A stretch of DNA of 17,606 nt from an uncultured Pseudomonas sp. (lineage in GTDB: Bacteria > Pseudomonadota > Gammaproteobacteria > Pseudomonadales > Pseudomonadaceae). The stretch spans positions 1 through 17,606 of the forward strand of contig CALMID010000039.1 in NCBI GenBank assembly GCA_937863915.1. The letters are read 5' to 3'. Numbering within the stretch: the first letter of the stretch is position 1; each line of letters opens with the position of its first letter. Positions 1-7,048 of the stretch are shown piece by piece. Made by a program: the position numbers and the translations under genes. The notes beneath the pieces are model-generated. The model did not search any database. It was not told the DNA's origin and worked only from the letters and a program-made list of their open reading frames with translations.

Positions 1-474
1 CTGGCGTCGGTTGCCCAGCAGCAGCGAGGGGCGGGCGATGGTCAGCTGCTCGAAGCCGAGGGTTTGCAGGGCCTGCTCCAGCTCGCCCTTGACCCGGTTG
101 TAGAACACCAGCGAGCGGGCATTGGCGCCCAGCGCGCTGATCACCAGAAAGTGGCGCACGCCGAGGGCCTTGGCCCGTTCGGCGAAGGCCAGCACCAGCT
201 CGTAGTCGACCGCGCGGAAGGCTTCCTGCGAGCCGGCCTGCTTGATCGTCGTGCCCAGGCAGCAGAAGGCGGTATCCAGCGGCCCCTGCAACTGCGGCAG
301 CAGATCGGCCAGCTCGCCGATGGGGTTGTCCAGGTGCGGGTGTTCGGCCAGCGGCCGGCGACTGGGGGCGAGCACGCGCTCGACGGTGCGCTCGTTGAGC
401 AGGCGGTCGAGCAGGTGTTCACCGGTCAGGCCGGTGGCGCCGGCGAGGAGGATGCGTTGTGGCGTCAGATACAT
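1..474 (-). CDS. NAD(P)-binding Rossmann-fold oxidoreductase (HTATIP2/atypical SDR-like), 3'-truncated
   Basis: The first 158 codons are present and the C-terminus lies beyond the left edge. A Rossmann nucleotide-binding motif, GATGLTG, sits at residues 12-18 after a short beta strand. A Y125-N-R-V-K129 pair matches the YxxxK catalytic signature of short-chain/atypical dehydrogenases, and a VISALGA segment precedes it. These features and the overall pattern resemble the HTATIP2/YbjT-like NAD(P)H-binding family. The substrate is unknown. The ATG has a GGGAG ribosome site 6 nt upstream. It begins 18 nt after the stop of the MORN-C13 peptidase gene, so the two are probably co-transcribed. The fold is well supported; the specific reaction is not. 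Confidence 0.85.
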   Translation of the reverse strand, partial: MYLTPQRILLAGATGLTGEHLLDRLLNERTVERVLAPSRRPLAEHPHLDNPIGELADLLPQLQGPLDTAFCCLGTTIKQAGSQEAFRAVDYELVLAFAERAKALGVRHFLVISALGANARSLVFYNRVKGELEQALQTLGFEQLTIARPSLLLGNRRQ

Positions 475-492
475 GGTGAACTCCCGTAGGCC

Positions 493-2202
493 TTATGGCC
501 TGCGCTCTGAACTGTTGTGCTGTGCCAGTGCGGCGCGTTGCTGCTGGCGCAGCGCATTCCAGGCCTTCTGCACCTGTGGTGCGTCGGCCAGTTGCGGCTC
601 GGAGGCCTCGAAGTCCTCGGCTTTTTCCCGCTCGCTCACGTAGCGCTTGGCCAGGGCAAAGGCCTGGCCGAGATCGTCGGTTTGCTGCAGGGCCTGCTCG
701 AACAGGGCGCGGCCGAAGTAGGTGAAATCGTTTTCCTCGGAGCAGCCGAAGGATACCCGGTCGGCGCGGGCGGCCGTCATGATCAGGGTCTTGTCGTCCT
801 GCAGCGGGGCGATGAAACCACCGGAGAAACAGGCGGAAATCACCAGCACCTTGTGCCGCTCGCGCAAGGGTTTGAGCAGCTCGGCCAGCTCCGCTGCCGG
901 CAGGTTGTTGAGTTCCAGGCCGGGCTGTTGCAGCACCAGCTGGTGGTCGCGCGAGCCGTGGCTGGTGAGGTAGAGGAAGATCAGGTCTTCGCTGCCGCTG
1001 CGCTCGGCCAGTGTCTGGATGGCCTGACGCAGGCTTTCGCGGCTGGCCAGCGGGCGTTTGGCGAACTGCTCGCGGTGGTTGATCAGGGTGATATTGCCGC
1101 GCGCGCCGAAGCGCTCGCGCAGGAGGCGGCTGACATAGTCGGCCTCGCGCAGGAACACGCTCTGCTGGCCGTCGCCGGCCAGGGTCAGGCTGTACAGCTC
1201 GCTGGCCGGGGTGGAGGCCGGCACCGCCGCGAGGGCATCCTGCAGCAGCTGCCCCTGCCTGAGAATGCCCTGTTCCAGCGGGGCGGCCAGTGGCTGGCCC
1301 TGGGCATCGCGCAGGCGCACGCCGTTCTGCCAGTGACCGGCCTCAATCTGGCCGTCGGCCAGGGTCAGGCGACCCTCACCCTGATACTGGCCATGGGCGA
1401 ACTCGCCCTGATAGCGGCTGCCGTCGCTCAGGCTCAAGGTGCCCTGTCCGTGGTACTGCCAGTTACGCAGTTCACCAACGTAGTGCTCGCCGTCCGCGCT
1501 GCGGAACTCGCCCTGGCCGCGCAGTTCGCCGTGACGGAACTGGCCGCTCCACACATCGCCCTCGGCGCTTTCATAGCGGCCCTGACCGTGAAAGCGCTGG
1601 TCCTTGAACTGGCCGCTGTAACGGCTGCCGTCACTGCCGACAAAGCTGCCTTCGCCGTTCAGGCGGCCGCGCTTGAACAGGCCGCTGAACTGGTTGCCAT
1701 CACCGTCGACCAGCACGCCTTGGCCGGTCGCTTCGCCCCTGACGAACTGTCCCTGATGGCGGCTGCCGTCGGCCAGTTCCAGGGTGCCGTAACCGTGGAA
1801 ACGATCATGGCGAAAGCCGCCGCTGTAGCTCAGCTCGCCCTGGCTCAGGCGCCCCTCGCCGTGCATGCGGCCGTGTTTGAAAGCGCCGACATACTCGCTG
1901 CCGTCGGCATAGGTCAGGCGGCCCTGGCCGGAAAATTCACCCTCGACGAATTCGCCCTGATAGTGCCCGCCCTTGGGATCGCGCCATTCGCCCGGGCCGT
2001 TGAGCTGGCCGTTGACGAAGCGGCCGCTGAGCCAGCTGCCGTTGGGGTAGTCGAGGCGGCCCTGGCCCTGTAGCAGCCCGTCGACCAGATCGCCACGGTA
2101 ATGCGCGCCATCGGGCAGGCGGGCATCCGGCGGTGTCAGCGGTTCACCGTCGCCGCAGGCGGCGAGTAGCAGGGCGAGGCTTAGTGGCAGTAGGCGGTGC
2201 AT
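493..2202 (-). CDS. MORN-repeat lipoprotein with C-terminal C13 (legumain/caspase-like) peptidase domain
   Basis: The product is 569 aa. A signal peptide ends in a lipobox, LAAC, with Cys16 as the predicted lipidated residue, so the protein should be anchored in the cell envelope. Residues about 34-286 form eleven MORN-type repeats of roughly 23 aa (pattern YxGxFxxGxxxGxGxxxxxDG), followed by a degenerate twelfth. After a linker, residues about 330-530 form a clan-CD cysteine peptidase domain. It has the His-Gly motif TSHG (His415) and the Ala-Cys motif SACFSGG (Cys458), which together make the catalytic dyad of the C13 family (legumain, GPI8). Both catalytic residues are intact, so the enzyme is probably active. 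The start has an AAGGA site 7 nt upstream. The substrate and the role of the MORN array, possibly lipid or protein binding, are unknown. Confidence 0.9.
   Translation of the reverse strand: MHRLLPLSLALLLAACGDGEPLTPPDARLPDGAHYRGDLVDGLLQGQGRLDYPNGSWLSGRFVNGQLNGPGEWRDPKGGHYQGEFVEGEFSGQGRLTYADGSEYVGAFKHGRMHGEGRLSQGELSYSGGFRHDRFHGYGTLELADGSRHQGQFVRGEATGQGVLVDGDGNQFSGLFKRGRLNGEGSFVGSDGSRYSGQFKDQRFHGQGRYESAEGDVWSGQFRHGELRGQGEFRSADGEHYVGELRNWQYHGQGTLSLSDGSRYQGEFAHGQYQGEGRLTLADGQIEAGHWQNGVRLRDAQGQPLAAPLEQGILRQGQLLQDALAAVPASTPASELYSLTLAGDGQQSVFLREADYVSRLLRERFGARGNITLINHREQFAKRPLASRESLRQAIQTLAERSGSEDLIFLYLTSHGSRDHQLVLQQPGLELNNLPAAELAELLKPLRERHKVLVISACFSGGFIAPLQDDKTLIMTAARADRVSFGCSEENDFTYFGRALFEQALQQTDDLGQAFALAKRYVSEREKAEDFEASEPQLADAPQVQKAWNALRQQQRAALAQHNSSERRP
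1345..2103 (-). repeat. MORN-repeat coding array (about 11 units of ~69 bp)
   Basis: Eleven consecutive, diverged units of about 23 codons (one is 22) encode the MORN array of the lipoprotein. Each unit carries a GxF..G..xGxG core and mostly ends in a D/N-G turn. Conservation is at the protein level; the DNA units are only loosely similar. The biased codons keep a plus-strand frame open for more than 1.5 kb, which is an artefact and not a gene. Confidence 0.85.
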
Positions 2203-2238
2203 GGCAGGTCCTTGGCGGTATGGCTTCCATTCTGGCGC

Positions 2239-2264
2239 AAAAAAGCCCGCCGGAGCGGGCTTTT
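2239..2264 (-). terminator. Intrinsic terminator after the TM2 gene
   Basis: A 6-bp perfect GC stem (GCCCGC/GCGGGC) with a 4-nt loop is flanked by A's on one side and T's on the other. In the minus-strand direction the hairpin begins 19 nt after the TM2 stop codon and is followed by six T's, the form of a rho-independent terminator. It lies between the TM2 gene and the MORN-C13 gene. The latter therefore either has its own promoter in the roughly 36 nt that remain or depends on read-through. Confidence 0.8.
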
Positions 2265-2278
2265 CAGTGGACCCGCTG

Positions 2279-2491
2279 TCAGGTCCACTGGGTCAGCTTG
2301 TTGCCTTCCTTATCCGTAAAGGCGCCGACAATGATCATGATCCAGTCGATCAGTGCCCAGATGCCCAGGCCGCCGAGGGTAAGAATCTGCAGTATGCCCG
2401 TGCCGATCTTGCCGACGTAAAAACGGTGGGCGCCGAAGCAACCCAGGAAGAAGCACAACAGGAACGCTGGAAGAATGCGTTTTTCGCTCAT
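2279..2491 (-). CDS. TM2 domain-containing small membrane protein
   Basis: The product is 70 aa. Its first hydrophobic helix (about residues 6-20) runs into the family signature GAHRFYVG (residues 20-27). A second helix (about residues 32-57) contains WALIDWIMIIVG. This two-helix layout with the GxHRFYxG loop defines the TM2 family (PF05154), whose biochemical function in bacteria is not established. The ATG has a good AAGGA site. The gene lies 54 nt downstream of the MaoC-type gene on the same strand and is followed by an intrinsic terminator. The family call is confident, and no function is claimed. Confidence 0.9.
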   Translation of the reverse strand: MSEKRILPAFLLCFFLGCFGAHRFYVGKIGTGILQILTLGGLGIWALIDWIMIIVGAFTDKEGNKLTQWT

Positions 2492-2518
2492 GGAAAATCC
2501 TTTTAGGCGATAAGGGGG

Positions 2519-2536
2519 CTGCCGTGGGTACGGCAG
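2519..2536 (-). terminator. Hairpin after the MaoC gene, possible weak terminator
   Basis: A perfect 7-bp inverted repeat (CTGCCGT/ACGGCAG) with a 4-nt loop begins about 10 nt after the MaoC stop codon. On the minus strand it is followed by CCCCCTTATC rather than a T-run, so termination would be weak. Partial read-through into the TM2 gene is plausible. Confidence 0.35.
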
Positions 2537-2545
2537 CAGGTGTAA

Positions 2546-3001
2546 TCAGACGAAGCAGAGGGTCAGTGGCTCGGCGATGTAGGCCGGTTTTTCCTGGCCT
2601 TCGATCTCCAGCACGGCCTTGGCCTTGAGCAGCCACTGGCCGGGATTTTTCTCGTTGGCGTCGGTCAGGGTGACCACCAGGCGCACCTTGGAGTTGACCT
2701 TGACCGGCTGGATGAAGCGCACGCTGTCCAGGCCATAGTTGACGGCCATCTTCAGGCCCTCGGGCATGATCATGATTTTTTCCATGAGCATGGGCACCAG
2801 CGACAGGGAGAGGAAACCGTGGGCGATGGTGCTGCCGAACGGTGTCAGCTTGGCCTTTTCAGGGTCGACGTGGATGAACTGGTGGTCGCCGGTGCATTCG
2901 GCGAACTGGTTGATGCGTTCCTGGTCGATGGTCAGCCACTCCGAGCGGCCGAGTTCCTTACCGATATAGTTCTTGATGTCTGCAACTGCTACGAACGGCA
3001 T
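2546..3001 (-). CDS. MaoC-family (R)-specific enoyl-CoA hydratase-like protein
   Basis: The product is 151 aa, the usual length for single-hotdog MaoC/PhaJ-type hydratases, which add water to trans-2-enoyl-CoA to give (R)-3-hydroxyacyl-CoA. The hydratase-2 motif is visible as D39-H-Q-F-I-H44, giving the catalytic Asp/His pair, and is followed by a conserved segment GSTIAHGFLSLSL. The start is well fixed by a GGAGGA site 3-4 nt before the ATG. The gene is first in the leftward block and is divergent from the CidA/LrgA gene across a 220-bp gap. The physiological substrate is not known. Nodulation protein N-like and acyl dehydratase are alternative family names for the same fold. Confidence 0.88.
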   Translation of the reverse strand: MPFVAVADIKNYIGKELGRSEWLTIDQERINQFAECTGDHQFIHVDPEKAKLTPFGSTIAHGFLSLSLVPMLMEKIMIMPEGLKMAVNYGLDSVRFIQPVKVNSKVRLVVTLTDANEKNPGQWLLKAKAVLEIEGQEKPAYIAEPLTLCFV

Positions 3002-3173
3002 ACGTCCTCCATGAGGGGCGGGTTGTTATTCTTATTGGCCCCGGTCTGCCAGCTTGGCTGTGCTGTCCTGCTCAGCCTCGGGTGCTGGATCGCCCGGTGC
3101 GCTATGGCCCTAGATCATCATGCGGCTGCGCCTTGGTCAAGCGCATCACTGCGCGAAATCATCGTTTATCCAC

Positions 3174-3202
3174 GCCGCGGCGAACTGCCATAATGCCGCG
3201 GC
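3174..3202. promoter_or_regulatory. Two GCCGCGGC palindromes 21 bp apart flanking a candidate -10 of the cidA/lrgA-type operon
   Basis: The self-complementary octamer GCCGCGGC occurs at 3174-3181 and again at 3195-3202, exactly 21 bp apart (two helical turns). A -10-like CATAAT at 3189-3194 lies between the copies, with a weak TTTATC upstream at 3165-3170. The second copy is 20 nt before the CidA/LrgA start codon. The geometry suits an operator overlapping a promoter. GC-only palindromes also arise by chance in such DNA, so the regulatory reading is inference. Confidence 0.35.
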
Positions 3203-3221
3203 ATGCTTGCAGGAGATTGAC

Positions 3222-3581
3222 ATGCTGCTCCGTGGCCTGACCGCGCTGGTGCTGTTCCAGCTGCTCGGCACTCTGCTCAATGTGTTGTGGCTGAGTTTTC
3301 TGCCCGGGCCGATCATCGGTCTGGTGCTGCTGTTCATCTTCCTGGTCTGGCGCGGCGAGGTGGACGAGCCGCTGGCCGTGGCCTCCACCAGCCTGCTGCG
3401 CTACCTGCCGTTGCTGCTGGTGCCGGCGGCGGCCGGGGTGATGCTGTATGGCCCGGTGCTGAAGGCCAATTTCTGGGCGCTGGCGGCGGCGCTGTTGCTG
3501 TCGCTGGTGCTGGCCCTGCTGTTTACCGGCTGGCTTATGCAGCGCCTGATCGAACGTCAGCAGCGCCGGGAGGCACCATGA
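3222..3581 (+). CDS. CidA/LrgA family membrane protein
   Basis: The product is 119 aa and almost entirely hydrophobic, with four predicted helices (about residues 4-23, 27-43, 60-77 and 84-105). Family hallmarks are LPGPIIG (27-33) and LPLLLVPAAAGVM (62-74). CidA/LrgA proteins are holin/antiholin-like membrane proteins linked to murein hydrolase control, cell lysis and, in more recent work, small-metabolite (pyruvate) transport together with their LrgB/CidB partner. The ATG at 3222 is chosen because an AGGAGA site sits 5 nt upstream; the longer in-frame extension from 3120 would be hydrophilic and unlike the family. The stop overlaps the next start as ATGA, indicating translational coupling. 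Confidence 0.9.
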   Translation: MLLRGLTALVLFQLLGTLLNVLWLSFLPGPIIGLVLLFIFLVWRGEVDEPLAVASTSLLRYLPLLLVPAAAGVMLYGPVLKANFWALAAALLLSLVLALLFTGWLMQRLIERQQRREAP

Positions 3582-4294
3582 GCGCCGACTGGCAGGCGGC
3601 CTGGCAGGCCGTGATCCATCACCCGCTGTTTGCCTTCGGCCTGACCCTGGGCAGCTATCAGCTGGCCATGGCTGCCTACGAGCGCACGCGCTGGGTGTTC
3701 CTGCAGCCGGTGCTGGTGTCCATGGCGCTGGTGATCGGCAGCCTGTGGCTGCTGGATATCGGCTTTGAGGAATACCGCCGGCACAGCGAGCTGCTGACGC
3801 TGTTCCTGGGGCCGGCCACGGTGGCTTTGGCCGTGCCGCTGTTCATGAACCTCAAGCGCATCCGCCTGCTGTTCTGGCCGGTGCTGATCACCCTGGTGCT
3901 GGCCGGCGTGGTCGCCACCGTACTGGGCGTCGGCCTGGGCTGGCTGTTCGGTGTCGACCAGCAGATGCTCATGACCCTGGCGCCCAAGTCGGTGACCTCG
4001 CCGATCGCCATGCTGGTGGCCGCCGAGATTGGCGGCGTGGCGGCGTTGGCGGCGGTGTTCGTGCTGCTGACCGGAGTGCTGGGTGCCATGTTCGGCCCCG
4101 AGCTGCTGCGCCTGATTGGCGTGCGTCACCCGGCAGCCCACGGCATGGCCCTGGGCCTGGCCGCCCATGCGGTGGGTACGGCGCGGGCGCTGCAGGAGGG
4201 CGAGGAGTGTGGCGCCTTTGCCGCGCTGTCGATGAGCCTGATGGGCGTGGCCACCGCGGTGGTGCTGCCACTGGTCGTGGCGCTGATTGTGTGA
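3578..4294 (+). CDS. LrgB/CidB family membrane protein
   Basis: The product is 238 aa with about seven hydrophobic segments, the normal size for the LrgB family. Conserved motifs LAPKSVTSPIAM (134-145) and GLAAHAVGTARA (193-204) are diagnostic. LrgB works with the CidA/LrgA partner encoded immediately upstream, and the genes share a 4-nt ATGA overlap. E. coli YohK is a homologue. The pair probably forms one membrane system involved in autolysis control or export/import of small organic acids; which of these applies here cannot be told from sequence. The following gene starts 10 nt downstream, so this is a three-gene operon. Confidence 0.93.
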   Translation: MSADWQAAWQAVIHHPLFAFGLTLGSYQLAMAAYERTRWVFLQPVLVSMALVIGSLWLLDIGFEEYRRHSELLTLFLGPATVALAVPLFMNLKRIRLLFWPVLITLVLAGVVATVLGVGLGWLFGVDQQMLMTLAPKSVTSPIAMLVAAEIGGVAALAAVFVLLTGVLGAMFGPELLRLIGVRHPAAHGMALGLAAHAVGTARALQEGEECGAFAALSMSLMGVATAVVLPLVVALIV

Positions 4295-4304
4295 GGAGCT
4301 TTCC

Positions 4305-4895
4305 GTGAGCCTGCCGTTGTTCCCTCTCAATACCGTGCTGTTTCCCGGCTGCCGTCTCGATCTGCAGATTTTCGAGGCGCGCTATCTGGACATGGTGTCC
4401 GCCTGCATGAAGCGCGGCGAAGGCTTTGGCGTGGTCGGCATTCTCGAAGGTCGCGAGGTGGGCGAGGCACCGGGGCGTTTTGCCTGGCATGGCTGCGAAG
4501 CGCTGATCCGGGACTTTCACCAGCAGGACAACGGCCTGCTCGGCATCCGGGTCGAGGGTGGGCGGCGTTTTACCGTGCAGTCCTCCCGGGTGCAGCCTGA
4601 TCAGTTGCTGCTGGCCGAGGTGCAGTGGCTGGACGAGGGCGAGGACCGTCCGCTGCTGGCCGAGCATGTCGACCTGGCGGCCCTGCTGCTGGCGCTGGCC
4701 GAACACCCCATGGTGGCGGCGCTGGGCATGGGCGGTGTGGTCGAGGGCCAGCAGGCGCTGGCGCATCAGCTGGCCTATCTGCTGCCGCTGAGTCAGGAGC
4801 AGAAGCTGGAGCTGCTCGAAGAGGCGGATGCCGCGCAGCGCCTGGCGCGTATCCAGATCTTTCTCAGTGCCCTGCAGGGCGAGCTGATCGCCTGA
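4305..4895 (+). CDS. Stand-alone Lon N-terminal (LON substrate-binding) domain protein
   Basis: The product is 196 aa. It begins directly with the Lon N-domain signature LPLFPLNTVLFPG, followed by L-IFEARYLDMV. It has neither the AAA+ ATPase nor the protease domain of Lon, so it is a single-domain relative (YcaB/cereblon-like fold) presumed to bind proteins or small ligands. A GTG start is chosen at 4305: GAGGAG lies 7 nt upstream and the protein then starts exactly at the conserved domain edge. An earlier TTG at 4287 lies inside the lrgB coding end and lacks support. It is the last gene of the CidA/LrgA-LrgB operon and ends only 6 nt from the convergent DedA-PAP2 stop. Confidence 0.88.
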   Translation: MSLPLFPLNTVLFPGCRLDLQIFEARYLDMVSACMKRGEGFGVVGILEGREVGEAPGRFAWHGCEALIRDFHQQDNGLLGIRVEGGRRFTVQSSRVQPDQLLLAEVQWLDEGEDRPLLAEHVDLAALLLALAEHPMVAALGMGGVVEGQQALAHQLAYLLPLSQEQKLELLEEADAAQRLARIQIFLSALQGELIA

Positions 4896-4901
4896 GGGCG
4901 C

Positions 4902-6218
4902 TCAGCGGTAGCGATACAGCTCGAAGGCCGCCGGCAGCGCCCAGGTGGCGAAGGCACCGAACAGCGCCAGCAGGGCCGGCAGCAGCAGCCACCAGACTCT
5001 GGCCGGCAATGCCGGCAGCACCTGATGGCGCTGCATCAGCGCCAGGCTGAAGGCGCACCAGGTGCTGGCCAGCAGTGCGCCCGCTAACAGATCGCTGGGC
5101 CAGTGCACGCCCAGGTATAGACGCGATACCGCAATGGCCAGGGCCGGCAGGCAGGCCAGCAGCAGCCAGGCGAGGCGTGATCGCCCCGGCAGGCCGCGAC
5201 CGGCGAGAATCCCCAGTACCAGAAAGAAGGCAAAGGCCGCGGAGCTGTGGCCGCTGGGCAGGCTGAAACTGTGCAGCGGCTCCAGCAGGACGTCGGGACG
5301 TGCTCGCTCGATTAGATGCTTGAGCAGACCGTTGCTGACCGCCGTGCCAAGCAGTGCGATGGCGGCAAACAGCAGGGCCCTCCACTGGCGGGCCAGTGCC
5401 AGCAGGGCGATCAGCAGCGCGCCGGCAGCGAGCTGAGTGGTCAGGTCGCCGAGGCGGGTGACCACCACCATCAGACCATCCAGCGCACCATGACGCTGCT
5501 CCTGCACCAGATTGAGCAAGCCCTGATCCAGATCGGCCAGGCCGCGCCAGCCCAGCAGCAGGGCGATCAGCAGGGCGAGGCTGAGCAGGGCGCTCAAGGG
5601 GGTGGTCCGGCGCTGTTCGCGCAGGGTGCCGTGGATCGTCAGGCCCAGCAGCAGCGCCAGGCCCCCGGCGACCAGCGCGGCGTTCTGCCAGAAGTCCGCC
5701 GGCAACGGCAGGCGCAGCGCGGCACCGGTGGCCCAGCCGGGTAACAGGTAGGCAACGGCCCAACCGCTGCCGGCCAGCAGGCTGACGGCGGTGAAGCGGC
5801 CGAACGGCATGTCGAGCATGCCGGCGACCATGGGCAGCATTGGGCGCAGTGGGCCGATGAAGCGCCCGGCCAACAGGCTGATCACGCCGTAGCGCTCAAA
5901 GTGCTGTTCGGCGCTGGCCAGCCATTGCGGATGGTCGCGCAGCACCGGCAGCCCACGGATGTTCTGGTGGAAGCGGCGTCCCAGGGCGTAGCTGCACAGG
6001 TCGCCGAGCATGCCGCCGACAAAGCCCAGCAGCAGGGTTTCCCATAGCGGCAGGGCGCCATTGCCGGCCAGCACGGCTACGGCGAACAGCAGCACGGTGC
6101 CTGGAATCAGCAGGCCGACGATGGCCAGACATTCGCCGAAGGCGAGCAGAAAAACAGCCAGGCCCAGCCAGTGCGGATGGGCCGCCAGCCAGGCGGTGAG
6201 TGTGTCGAGCCAGGCCAT
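4902..6218 (-). CDS. DedA-PAP2 fusion: membrane transporter/flippase domain joined to a lipid phosphatase domain
   Basis: The product is 438 aa and polytopic. Residues about 1-200 form a DedA/SNARE-associated domain, with E29 in the first helix and the re-entrant motif GRFIGPLR (118-125) whose two arginines are conserved in the family. Residues about 205-438 form a PAP2 phosphatase with all three motifs: KxxxxxxRP (K300, R307-P308), PSGH (321-324) and SRxxxxxHxxxD (S365-R366, H372, D376). DedA proteins include undecaprenyl-phosphate translocases, and PAP2 enzymes dephosphorylate undecaprenyl pyrophosphate or phospholipid phosphates. The fusion therefore plausibly dephosphorylates and recycles the carrier lipid; this is inference. 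The start overlaps the preceding glycosylase stop as TGATG. Confidence 0.92.
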   Translation of the reverse strand: MAWLDTLTAWLAAHPHWLGLAVFLLAFGECLAIVGLLIPGTVLLFAVAVLAGNGALPLWETLLLGFVGGMLGDLCSYALGRRFHQNIRGLPVLRDHPQWLASAEQHFERYGVISLLAGRFIGPLRPMLPMVAGMLDMPFGRFTAVSLLAGSGWAVAYLLPGWATGAALRLPLPADFWQNAALVAGGLALLLGLTIHGTLREQRRTTPLSALLSLALLIALLLGWRGLADLDQGLLNLVQEQRHGALDGLMVVVTRLGDLTTQLAAGALLIALLALARQWRALLFAAIALLGTAVSNGLLKHLIERARPDVLLEPLHSFSLPSGHSSAAFAFFLVLGILAGRGLPGRSRLAWLLLACLPALAIAVSRLYLGVHWPSDLLAGALLASTWCAFSLALMQRHQVLPALPARVWWLLLPALLALFGAFATWALPAAFELYRYR

Positions 6219-6943
6219 CAGTGGGCGATCTCCAATGAATCGATGTTGTCCAGCCAGCGGTAGTCGCGCCCGGCCACCTGTCCACGGCGCAGTGGATTGC
6301 GGGTGCAGTGACGGGCGTATTCGGCTTCGACCAGGCGGTAGGGCAGGTGTTCGTCGCGCCCGCTCGGGATGCCCAGGCGGGTGGTCTGGATGATGGCCGT
6401 CGGGCGCTCGCTAATGTCATCGACGAACAGTCGCTGCGGGTCGAAGCTACGGGCATCCCAGTCCGGCACCTTGAGGCCGAGTGCGCGGCAGAGCAGGGTC
6501 TGGCCGCTGCACAGCGTTTGCAGTGAGCGTGGCCGACCCTGGCGGTCGGGGTTGTTGTGCTGCATGCGGGCGACGGCTTCGGCTGTGCAGAAGGCGTCCG
6601 GCCAGACCATGGCGGATTTGATCAGTACGGCATTGCCGGGGCCGGCGGCGCTGAAGTTCAGCGAGTCGCCACCGCGGGCGTAGTACATATAGATGTGGCC
6701 ACCGTCGAGAAACAGCGCGCGCCGCTTGTGGGTATAGCCGAGCGAGGCATGGCTGCCTTTTTCCGCGCCGTAGTAAGCCTCGGTTTCGATGATGCGGGCA
6801 CTGAGCCAGAGTCCGTCGACACGGTGGCGGATCACCTTGCCCAGCAGGTCGGCGGCGACTCGTAGCGCATCGCGCTGAAAGAAAGCGGCCTCCAGTGGGC
6901 GCGCTTCCGGCCAGGGCAAACTTAGGGTGGGTTCATCGCGCAT
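6218..6943 (-). CDS. DNA-3-methyladenine glycosylase (AAG/MPG family)
   Basis: The product is 241 aa. This base-excision repair enzyme removes alkylated purines such as 3-methyladenine from DNA. The active-site segment IIETEAYYG holds E55, equivalent by alignment to the catalytic Glu of human AAG, with Y57 and H65 in the positions of the stacking residues. The downstream GHIYMYYARGGDSLNFS block matches the family beta-hairpin region. The chosen ATG lies about 40 nt after a minus-strand TATAAT, giving a short leader. Its ribosome site is weak. The ORF stays open far upstream, but that extension lies under the divergent methyltransferase gene and past the promoter, so it is rejected. It shares an operon with the overlapping DedA-PAP2 gene. 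Confidence 0.92.
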   Translation of the reverse strand: MRDEPTLSLPWPEARPLEAAFFQRDALRVAADLLGKVIRHRVDGLWLSARIIETEAYYGAEKGSHASLGYTHKRRALFLDGGHIYMYYARGGDSLNFSAAGPGNAVLIKSAMVWPDAFCTAEAVARMQHNNPDRQGRPRSLQTLCSGQTLLCRALGLKVPDWDARSFDPQRLFVDDISERPTAIIQTTRLGIPSGRDEHLPYRLVEAEYARHCTRNPLRRGQVAGRDYRWLDNIDSLEIAH

Positions 6944-6982
6944 GGGGCTGTCGTCGGGCTCGCTGGCGGCATAGGCTGGCCG

Positions 6983-6988
6983 ATTATA
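6983..6988 (-). promoter_or_regulatory. Sigma-70 -10 box for the DNA glycosylase operon
   Basis: TATAAT (minus strand) lies about 40 nt before the glycosylase ATG. The -35 region is poor; CCGGCA at 7010-7005 with a 16-nt spacer matches 3 of 6 positions. The 11-mer CTATAATCGGC here is identical to the one upstream of proA. Confidence 0.5.
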
Positions 6989-7048
6989 GGGGGAGCGCCG
7001 GGCGTGCCGGTGCTGCCGACAAACACAGAAAAACAATAAGAGCCATCC

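Noticed and set aside
517..2073. 518-codon open frame on the plus strand, antisense to the MORN-C13 gene
   Set aside because: It is Ala/Val/Leu-rich low-complexity sequence produced by reading the MORN repeats backwards. It has no ribosome site or family features.
3120..3221. 34-codon N-terminal extension of the CidA/LrgA gene
   Set aside because: The extension is hydrophilic, overlaps the promoter-like region and lacks a ribosome site. The ATG at 3222 has AGGAGA and gives the normal family length.
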